From the NCBI RefSeq assembly GCF_947366995.1, contig NZ_CANBCC010000003.1, positions 38,512 through 102,511 of the forward strand: 64,000 bases of DNA, read 5' to 3'. Position 1 is the stretch's first letter. Every line of letters starts with the position of its first letter. The notes beneath the pieces were generated by a model. It searched no databases, was not told the DNA's origin, and saw nothing but the letters and a program-made list of their open reading frames with translations. This DNA is from an uncultured Aquabacterium sp. GTDB lineage: Bacteria; Pseudomonadota; Gammaproteobacteria; Burkholderiales; Burkholderiaceae_C. Position numbers and translations under genes: made by a program. Of this stretch, positions 57,819-64,000 are shown in pieces.

Positions 57819-60113
57819 ATGACCACACCTGAGCAGAAGCGAGCCGAACTCAAAAAGTCCGCGCTCGAGTACCACGAGCTGCCGACACCCGGCAAGCTTG
57901 CGATCAGCGCCACCAAGCAGCTCACCAACCAGCGTGACCTGGCCCTGGCCTACTCGCCCGGCGTTGCCGCGCCTTGCGAAGAGATCGTCGAGAACCCCGC
58001 GAACGCGTTCAAGTACACCAGCCGCGGCAACCTCGTGGCGGTCATCACCAACGGCACCGCCGTGCTGGGTCTGGGCGACATCGGCCCGCTGGCCGCCAAG
58101 CCGGTGATGGAAGGCAAGGCCGTCCTGTTCAAGAAGTTCGCCGACATCGACGTCTTCGACATCGAGATCAACGAAAAGGATCCGGACAAGCTCGTCGAGG
58201 TGATCGCTGCGCTCGAACCCACGTTCGGCGGCATCAACCTGGAAGACATCAAGGCACCCGACTGCTTCTACGTCGAGCGCAAGCTCCGTGAGCGGATGAA
58301 CATCCCCGTCTTCCACGACGACCAGCACGGCACCGCCATCGTCGTGGGCGCGGCCCTGCTCAACGGCCTGAAGGTCGTCGGCAAGGACATCAAGCAGGTC
58401 AAGCTCGTGACCTCGGGCGCCGGCGCCGCAGCCCTCGCCTGCCTGCAGCTGCTCGTCAAGCTCGGCCTGCCCCGCGAAAACATCTGGGTGACCGACCTCG
58501 CCGGCGTCGTGTACGAGGGGCGCACGGAACTGATGGACCCGGACAAGGCCCAGTTCGCCCAGAAGACCGAGCAGCGCAAGCTCTCCGAAGTCATCGCCGA
58601 CGCCGACATCTTCCTCGGCCTGTCCGCCGGTGGCGTGCTCAAGGCCGACATGGTCGCGCGCATGGCCGACAGCCCCATCATCTTCGCGCTGGCCAACCCC
58701 ACGCCGGAAATCCTGCCGGAAGAGGTCAAGGCCGTCCGCGACGACGCCATCATGGCCACGGGCCGTTCGGACTTCCCGAACCAGGTCAACAACGTCCTGT
58801 GCTTCCCGTACATCTTCCGCGGCGCGCTGGACTCGGGCGCGACCACCATCACCGATGAGATGGAGATCGCCGCGGTGCATGCGATCGCCGAGCTGGCCCA
58901 GGCCGAGCAGAGCGACGTCGTGGCCGCCGCCTACGTGGGCGCCACGCTGAGCTTCGGCCCGGAATACCTGATTCCGAAGCCGTTCGACCCGCGCCTGATG
59001 ATGAAGATCGCGCCGGCCGTGGCCAAGGCCGCCGAAGAGTCCGGCGTCGCGACCCGCCCGGTCAAGGACTTCGTGGCCTACGGCGAGAAGCTGCAGAGCT
59101 TCGTCTACGCCTCGGGCACCACGATGAAGCCGATCTTCAGCGTGGCCAAGCGGGCCAAGGCCAAGCGCATTGCCTACGCCGAGGGCGAAGAAGAACGCGT
59201 GCTGCGCGCCGCCCAGATCGTGGTGGACGAAGGCCTCGCCCGTCCGATCCTGGTGGGCCGCCCCGCCGTGCTCGAACAGCGCTGCGAGCGCTTCGGTCTG
59301 CGCCTGAAGGCCGGCATCGACTACGACGTGGTCAGCACCGAATACGACCCGCGCCACCGCGAGTACTGGCAGTCGTATCACCGCCTGACCGAGCGCAAGG
59401 GCGTCACCGCCCAGATGGCCAAGATCGAGATGCGCCGTCGCCTGACGCTGATCGGCTCGATGCTGGTGCACAAGGGCGACGCCGATGGCCTGATCTGCGG
59501 GACATGGGGCCAGACCTCGATGCACCTGAACTACATCGATCAGGTGATCGGTCGACGCGCCGGGGTGAAGACCTACGCCGCCATGACCGGCCTGATCCTG
59601 CCGGGACGCACCGTCAACATCCTCGACACGCACATCAACTACGACCCGACGGCCGAACAGATCGCCGAGATCACCATCATGGCCGCCGAGGAAATGATGC
59701 GTTTCGGCCAGCGCCCGAAGGCCGCGCTGCTGTCGCACTCGAACTTCGGCTCGAGCAACCAGCCGTCGGCCATGAAGATGCGCGAGGCGCTCGGCCTGAT
59801 CCAGCAACAGGCTCCGTGGCTGGAAATCGATGGCGAAATGCACGGCGACACCGCACTCGACGCGGCCTACCGCGCCGAGCTGATGCCGCACAGCACCCTG
59901 ACCGGCGAAGCCAACCTGCTGGTGTGCCCGAACATCGACGCCGCCAACATCGCCTACAACCTGCTGAAGGTAGCGGCGGGCAATGGCATCGCGCTGGGCC
60001 CGGTGCTGCTGGGCGCGGCCAAGCCGGTGTGCATCCTGACGCCGTCGGCCACCGTGCGCCGCATCGTCAACATGACGGCCATGACCGTGGCCGACGCCAA
60101 CGCGGTGCGCTGA
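57819..60113 (+). CDS. maeB: NADP-dependent malic enzyme with phosphotransacetylase-like domain
   Basis: 764 aa. N-terminal malic domain ([46 protein letters not shown]) with the catalytic Tyr/Lys/Asp set, NAD(P)-binding domain ([14 protein letters not shown]), then a C-terminal 320-residue phosphotransacetylase-like regulatory domain ([15 protein letters not shown], later [13 protein letters not shown]). It decarboxylates malate to pyruvate and gives NADPH; the C-terminal domain usually binds acetyl-CoA as regulator. ATG 57819 has GGAG about 12 bases upstream; the open frame before it is not protein-like. Confidence 0.95.
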   Translation: MTTPEQKRAELKKSALEYHELPTPGKLAISATKQLTNQRDLALAYSPGVAAPCEEIVENPANAFKYTSRGNLVAVITNGTAVLGLGDIGPLAAKPVMEGKAVLFKKFADIDVFDIEINEKDPDKLVEVIAALEPTFGGINLEDIKAPDCFYVERKLRERMNIPVFHDDQHGTAIVVGAALLNGLKVVGKDIKQVKLVTSGAGAAALACLQLLVKLGLPRENIWVTDLAGVVYEGRTELMDPDKAQFAQKTEQRKLSEVIADADIFLGLSAGGVLKADMVARMADSPIIFALANPTPEILPEEVKAVRDDAIMATGRSDFPNQVNNVLCFPYIFRGALDSGATTITDEMEIAAVHAIAELAQAEQSDVVAAAYVGATLSFGPEYLIPKPFDPRLMMKIAPAVAKAAEESGVATRPVKDFVAYGEKLQSFVYASGTTMKPIFSVAKRAKAKRIAYAEGEEERVLRAAQIVVDEGLARPILVGRPAVLEQRCERFGLRLKAGIDYDVVSTEYDPRHREYWQSYHRLTERKGVTAQMAKIEMRRRLTLIGSMLVHKGDADGLICGTWGQTSMHLNYIDQVIGRRAGVKTYAAMTGLILPGRTVNILDTHINYDPTAEQIAEITIMAAEEMMRFGQRPKAALLSHSNFGSSNQPSAMKMREALGLIQQQAPWLEIDGEMHGDTALDAAYRAELMPHSTLTGEANLLVCPNIDAANIAYNLLKVAAGNGIALGPVLLGAAKPVCILTPSATVRRIVNMTAMTVADANAVR

Positions 60114-60180
60114 AAGGCGCATGCCCGCCCCCTGGAAACGGGGCGGCGGGCTTATAGCACACCCGCTCCAGCGGGATCAA

Positions 60181-60218
60181 AAGGCCCCGTCTGCCCCTTT
60201 TTGAGGCACCGGGGCCTT
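60181..60218 (+). terminator. Terminator hairpin after maeB
   Basis: Perfect 9-base arms AAGGCCCCG (60181-60189) and CGGGGCCTT (60210-60218), with an inner TGCC/GGCA stem and a T-rich loop; GAGCTTTT follows. A second, imperfect GC hairpin (60123-60151, GCCCGCC with GGCGGGC) lies just after the stop. Confidence 0.6.
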
Positions 60219-60301
60219 GAGCTTTTGGGCCGATTTCTATAGCATCTCGTCTTTGTCGAAGTGCTGCATTGCTGACCGATCAAGGCTGGAAACACAGCAA
60301 C

Positions 60302-60835
60302 ATGGTGCCCTCCACGCTGACCCGGGATCCGTCGCCAAGTGGTCGCGGTTTGCTTACCCAGCCCGCCTCCCTGACCCGACCGGGGCGCCTGAACGGCCAC
60401 CACAAGCTGGCCGGTTTCGTCGCCCGCGTGGCCCTGTCCCTGTTGATGGGAGCCAGCCTGAGTCTGGGCCTTGTGCCCGATTCGGCGCAGGCTCGTCGCA
60501 GTACCCCGCAAGACACCGAGCTGTCCAGTCCGTCCGGCCTGGCGGTTGCGCCCCTGTCCTCCCTGCCACGTCAGGCCCAGGACGTTTACGGACGCATCCA
60601 CCAGGGCGGCCCGTTTCGATACGACAAGGACGGCACGGTCTTCTTCAACCGCGAGCGTGCCCTGCCCCGGCAGCCACGCGGCTTTTACCGTGAATACACC
60701 GTGCCCACACCGGGCTCGCGCGACCGGGGGGCCCGGCGCATTGTTTGTGGCGGACATGAGCTTCGTCAACCTGAAACTTGTTTCTACACCGAGGATCACT
60801 ACCAGAGCTTCCTGACCATTGATCCGCGGCGCTGA
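60302..60835 (+). CDS. Secreted guanyl-specific ribonuclease (N1/T1/Sa family)
   Basis: 177 aa. A signal-type helix (about residues 37-58, FVARVALSLLMGASLSLG) follows a 36-residue basic N-region; the mature enzyme starts near ARRS. The catalytic domain (88-177) carries the microbial RNase residues: Glu131 in YREYTVPTPGSR, an Arg pair 145-146 in GARRIV, and His166 in TEDHYQSF, matching Glu54, Arg69 and His85 of RNase Sa. It should cut RNA at G by a 2',3'-cyclic intermediate. Cys149 and Cys160 may form a disulfide. A barstar gene follows. ATG 60302 preferred over TTG 60269. Confidence 0.88.
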   Translation: MVPSTLTRDPSPSGRGLLTQPASLTRPGRLNGHHKLAGFVARVALSLLMGASLSLGLVPDSAQARRSTPQDTELSSPSGLAVAPLSSLPRQAQDVYGRIHQGGPFRYDKDGTVFFNRERALPRQPRGFYREYTVPTPGSRDRGARRIVCGGHELRQPETCFYTEDHYQSFLTIDPRR

Positions 60836-60939
60836 CCGGTCATCCCGGTCGTCCCCATCTTCGTTCTTTCTTCATACCTTCTCATCGGCCCACCGGGGCG
60901 CAGGCGCTCAGCGCCTCCCGCTCCGTGGCCCCAGCGATC

Positions 60940-61500
60940 ATGTTGTTGCAATCCGTTCGAACCAACATCGTTCAATCCATCCGCGCCTACCGCCCGGAAG
61001 ACTTGCAACAGGCGGCCAACGCGGCTGGCCAGCATTTCCTGTACACCAACCTGAGCGGCGCTCAGAGCAAACAGGACGTGCTGGACATCATCGCCCGTGA
61101 CTTCCTCTTCCCGGACCACTTCGGCAAGAACCTGGACGCGCTGTACGACTGCATCACCGACACCGTGCACAAGTCAGGCCCTCAGCCGGGCTTTGTCGTG
61201 GTGCTGGAACTGATCCCCGATGGTGCCCGTTACGACCGCGAAAGCCGCGAACAGCTGCTCGACGCCTTCCGTGACGCCGCCGATTTCTGGGGCGAACGCA
61301 AGGTGCCGTTCCGCGTCTTCTACTCGATCGCCGTGTCGGGAAAGGAATCGGCCGGCAACTGGGACAAGGCCGACGTGGCCCAGAACGACCCGAACGCCAA
61401 GCCGGTGAAGATTTCGAAGAACGCGCCGCAACCGATGATCATGAACCTGCCGCCCATGAGCAGCGTGTTCGACACGGCCCAGCTGCTGGCTGCCGCCTGA
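60940..61500 (+). CDS. Barstar family ribonuclease inhibitor
   Basis: 186 aa cytoplasmic protein. The core KNLDALYDCITD matches the barstar inhibitory helix, with both Asp residues that contact the RNase active site (equivalent to Asp35 and Asp39). It follows the secreted RNase by 104 bases, so it probably protects the cell from the toxin before export. It is about twice as long as classical barstar; the C-terminal 90 residues (KVPFRVFYSIAVSGKES, then KPVKISKNAPQPMIM) are additional. ATG 60940 preferred to GTG 60925. Confidence 0.88.
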   Translation: MLLQSVRTNIVQSIRAYRPEDLQQAANAAGQHFLYTNLSGAQSKQDVLDIIARDFLFPDHFGKNLDALYDCITDTVHKSGPQPGFVVVLELIPDGARYDRESREQLLDAFRDAADFWGERKVPFRVFYSIAVSGKESAGNWDKADVAQNDPNAKPVKISKNAPQPMIMNLPPMSSVFDTAQLLAAA

Positions 61501-61568
61501 GTTCGACCGCCTCGCGTTGACCAACGCCGCCTCCGGGCGGCGTTGCCGCTTCTGCAGGCTGTGCTTCT

Positions 61569-62540
61569 TCAGCCGCGCCGCGCCAGCGAACGCCACAGGT
61601 CCATCTGCCGCGCCATGGCGCCGGCTTCGCCGAGGTAGCCCGGGCCGATGGCATCGAGCGAGTGCGGTGTGACGCCCAGCGCAGCGAGGCCCGGCAGCCG
61701 CCCGCTCGCCACATTGGGCACCTTCATCGAGTCCAGGTTGTCGGTGGACATCAGCGGCTCGCCCGGCATCAGGCCCATCATCGTCGCCTGCATGCGCCCC
61801 GCAAAGTCGGGAATGGGCAGCACCGGTCGGGCGCGCCCGCTCCATCGGCCCGCGCGCTGCACCAGCTCGGCCAGCGTCAGCACCTGCGGGCCGGCCGCCT
61901 CGTAGACGCCCGTCTGCCCGCCTTCCAGCAGCTTGACCAGCGCGGCCGCCACGTCTTCGACCCACACGGGCTGGAAGCGCGCCTGGCTGCCCGCCAGCGG
62001 CAGGGCCGGAAACAGGCGCTGCAGGGCCGCAAACAGGTTCAGGAAGCGGTCCTGCGCCCCGAAAATCACGCTGGGCCGCAGGATGCCGACGCTCAGGCCG
62101 CTGGCGGCTGCCTGACGGAGCACGCCCTCGCCCTCGGCCTTGCTGCGCAGGTAGTTGGACGGCGCCTGAGCCGGGTCTTCCGGCACGCCGAGCGCGCTGA
62201 CGTGCACGAGGCGCCGCACACCGGTCTTGAGGCAGGCGCCCACCAGGCGCTGAACCAGATCGACATGGGCCGCGCGGAAGGCCTGCGGCGTGCCGTGCAG
62301 GATGGCCACCAGATTGACCACGGCATCGCACCCGCTGAGCAGGCGCACCAGGGTGGCCTCGTCGTGCACGTTGGCGTCCACCACGTCGACATGGGGCAGC
62401 GGAAACAGGTGCTTGCCGCGCTCACGCCGGCGGCTGGGCACCAGCACGCGCGCGCCGGCGAGGGCCGGGCTGTGGGGGATGTGCTCGCACAGGGCGCGGC
62501 CCACGAAGCCGGTGCCGCCGAGGATGAGGATGCGTTGCAT
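61569..62540 (-). CDS. NAD-dependent epimerase-like protein, complex I NDUFA9 subfamily
   Basis: 323 aa short-chain dehydrogenase-like protein. N-terminal Rossmann motif GGTGFVGRALCEHI; SALG and the YLRSK segment (Tyr and Lys of the extended SDR triad). The DVVDANVHDEATL and NLVAILHGT segments and the C-terminal region fit NDUFA9-like proteins, which bind NAD(P)H without a known reaction. ATG 62540 has GGAG at 7 bases. It lies 19 bases after the transglycosylase stop, likely in the same operon. Confidence 0.88.
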   Translation of the reverse strand: MQRILILGGTGFVGRALCEHIPHSPALAGARVLVPSRRRERGKHLFPLPHVDVVDANVHDEATLVRLLSGCDAVVNLVAILHGTPQAFRAAHVDLVQRLVGACLKTGVRRLVHVSALGVPEDPAQAPSNYLRSKAEGEGVLRQAAASGLSVGILRPSVIFGAQDRFLNLFAALQRLFPALPLAGSQARFQPVWVEDVAAALVKLLEGGQTGVYEAAGPQVLTLAELVQRAGRWSGRARPVLPIPDFAGRMQATMMGLMPGEPLMSTDNLDSMKVPNVASGRLPGLAALGVTPHSLDAIGPGYLGEAGAMARQMDLWRSLARRG

Positions 62541-62559
62541 GCCGGGTCTCCGGGTGGTT

Positions 62560-64000
62560 TCAGGGCAGGTCGGTGGCGCTGGGTGGTGCGGTGCCGGCAC
62601 GCGGGCCGACGCTGGCGCCCAGGCGCTCACGCAGGGACAGGGGCTTGCCGTGCAGCAGGTGGGCATAAACCACCGCGTTGGACAGCACCTTCTTGACGTA
62701 GTCGCGGGTTTCGGTGAACGGGATGTTCTCGACCCAGGCAGCGGCTTCGGTGCGGGGCCCTTCGCGCCAGCGCCGTGGGCGGCCCGGGCCGGCGTTGTAG
62801 GCCGCGGCAGCCAGCGCCTGCATGCCCTGGAAGTCATCCAGCACCAGCTTGAGGTAGCCGGCGCCGATGCGCAGATTGGTCTGCCGGTCGGTGAGCAGGT
62901 CGGGCTGGTAGGCGATGTCGAGCTTGCGCGCCGTCCAGGCGGCGGTGGCGGGCATCACCTGCATCAGGCCCGACGCCCCGACGTGCGAACGGGCGGCCAC
63001 CAGAAAACGCGACTCCTGCCGGATCAGCCCCAGCATGTAAGCCGGGTCCAGACCCACATCGCGGGCCGCAGAGAGGATGTCCTGGCGGAAGGGCGTGGGG
63101 TAGCGCTGGGCCAGGCTCACCTCGTTGCGGGTGCGTTCGCTGCCGTTGATGCAACGGTCCCAGATCTCGCGCTGGCAGGCGAGTTCGGCCATGGTCAGGA
63201 TGTCGCGGTCGGCCATGCCGCCGGGCTTGCCCCAGGTGAGCGTGTAGTTCCATTCGCGCACGGCCTCGCCGCGCCAGCCGAGATCGAACAGGCGCAGCGC
63301 ACGGTCGGTGCCCGGCACTGCACGCGCCTGGGCCAACTCCACCTCGGTGAAGGGCGCCGGGGTGGCGGGCGCGCGCGCCGGGGTGCCGTGCAGTTCTTCG
63401 GCCGCGAGCTGACCGTAAAAGGTCAAGGGGTGCGCCACCCGCTGCAGTTGCGCGCGGGCCCGTTCACGCAATTCCTTGCGGGCAGGCTCTGCCGTGGCCT
63501 GTGTCGCCCGGGCCTGCAGCGCCTTGGCACGCCAGTAGGCCCAGGCCGGGTCGGCCTGCTGTTCGGGGGCCATGGCGTCCAGCGCCTGCTCGAGCTGGGC
63601 CCACGCCGCAGGCTGACCGGCCGAGGCCGCACGCAGGGCAGCCCGGGCCATCCACGCCAGCGTCTCGGGCGACCAGCTCACGGGGATGCGCCCGCCGGTC
63701 CCGAGCGCCAGCCCTCGGTCGGTCAGCGCGCGCTGGAAGTACGAGGGGGCTTCCGGGTTCAGACGCCAGGCGGCCGAACGCCCCAATTGCGCCCACGCCC
63801 AGCCGGCTTCTTCGGGCTGCCAGTGCCAGCGTTGTCGGGCCGTGTTGTCCTGGATGGCAGCCGCCGCGGCCACTGTGTCGGTGCCGGCCCAGCGGATGAA
63901 GGCCAGCAGGTTGAGCTGGGCTTCGATCGGCTCGGGCAAGGCCAGGGGGAATGGGCTGCGGTGCAGGCCGGTTGCGGGCCCGCGCCTTCGACACCGGCGC
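62560..64000 (-). CDS. Soluble lytic murein transglycosylase (Slt70-like), N-terminus outside window
   Basis: About 480 codons are present and the frame is still open at the window edge, so the gene begins beyond base 64000. The front part is the alpha-helical superhelix of Slt70 (repeated Trp/Ala-rich helices). The catalytic SLT domain has LIRQESRFLVAARSHVGASG with the catalytic Glu in ES, GLMQVMPATAAW, and AAYNAGPGRPRRW. It cleaves peptidoglycan to 1,6-anhydro products in the periplasm. The C-terminal tail is a Pro-rich stretch. Full family length is about 640. Confidence 0.93.
   Translation of the reverse strand, partial: RRCRRRGPATGLHRSPFPLALPEPIEAQLNLLAFIRWAGTDTVAAAAAIQDNTARQRWHWQPEEAGWAWAQLGRSAAWRLNPEAPSYFQRALTDRGLALGTGGRIPVSWSPETLAWMARAALRAASAGQPAAWAQLEQALDAMAPEQQADPAWAYWRAKALQARATQATAEPARKELRERARAQLQRVAHPLTFYGQLAAEELHGTPARAPATPAPFTEVELAQARAVPGTDRALRLFDLGWRGEAVREWNYTLTWGKPGGMADRDILTMAELACQREIWDRCINGSERTRNEVSLAQRYPTPFRQDILSAARDVGLDPAYMLGLIRQESRFLVAARSHVGASGLMQVMPATAAWTARKLDIAYQPDLLTDRQTNLRIGAGYLKLVLDDFQGMQALAAAAYNAGPGRPRRWREGPRTEAAAWVENIPFTETRDYVKKVLSNAVVYAHLLHGKPLSLRERLGASVGPRAGTAPPSATDLP

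Noticed and set aside
57762..60122. 786-codon minus-strand frame opposite maeB
   Set aside because: Shadow frame; maeB is unmistakable on the plus strand.

Overview
The window is a GC-rich bacterial chromosome segment with dense, mostly chromosomal gene content. Gene content and order (leuS-lptE-holA; thiL-pgpA-pncC; a combined malic enzyme/phosphotransacetylase-like protein; an extra IF-1; DUF3138; PA2778/PA2779-type proteins) point to a betaproteobacterium of the order Burkholderiales, probably near the Leptothrix/Rubrivivax/Aquabacterium group. This placement is inferred from gene families, not from any search. I found no rRNA, tRNA, insertion sequence, integrase or CRISPR array. Two genes are cut by the window edges: leuS on the left and a Slt-type lytic transglycosylase on the right.

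Layout. 1-4619: 3' end of leuS, lptE, holA and a condensation/wax-ester-synthase-like acyltransferase. 4965-7385: a membrane GGDEF-EAL protein. 7395-9341: a thioredoxin-like protein divergent from a PA2779/PA2778 pair (small membrane protein plus C39-like lipoprotein peptidase). 9346-20750: polyamine uptake and catabolism (puuC-type aldehyde dehydrogenase, DUF3138 outer-membrane protein, potFGHI, puuA-type glutamylputrescine synthetase), interrupted by an orphan ParA and a chemoreceptor that has a FliA-like promoter and a CheR-tether tail. 21040-28977: an orphan type VI secretion cargo module (VgrG, DUF4123 adaptor, VasX/BTH_I2691-like pore-type effector, DUF6708 membrane protein), whose cargo genes look less GC-rich than their surroundings. 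29127-30313: small genes and a thioesterase.

30375-40219 is largely sulphur scavenging: metNIQ, a TauD-like dioxygenase with an SsuA/B/C-like ABC transporter, a TSUP permease and a divergent LysR regulator, with an RlmN-type methyltransferase between them. 40257-42367 holds an 85-aa IF-1 and two unrecognised proteins. 42409-48470 is one tightly coupled operon: hybrid histidine kinase, HD-GYP response regulator, outer-membrane barrel and a half-length PstS-like protein. Two overlapping GGDEF genes follow (48725-51066). 51212-57454 holds a small holin-like membrane protein, thiL-pgpA-pncC, an outer-membrane barrel and a large lipoprotein with a strong terminator between the last two. 57819-64000 holds maeB, a secreted guanyl-specific RNase with a barstar-type inhibitor, an NDUFA9-like NAD-binding protein and the transglycosylase.

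The most promising less-described elements are the T6SS cargo module, the kinase/HD-GYP/barrel/half-PstS operon, the RNase-barstar pair, the PA2779/PA2778 pair, and a possible set of leaderless genes with a -10 box six bases before ATG.
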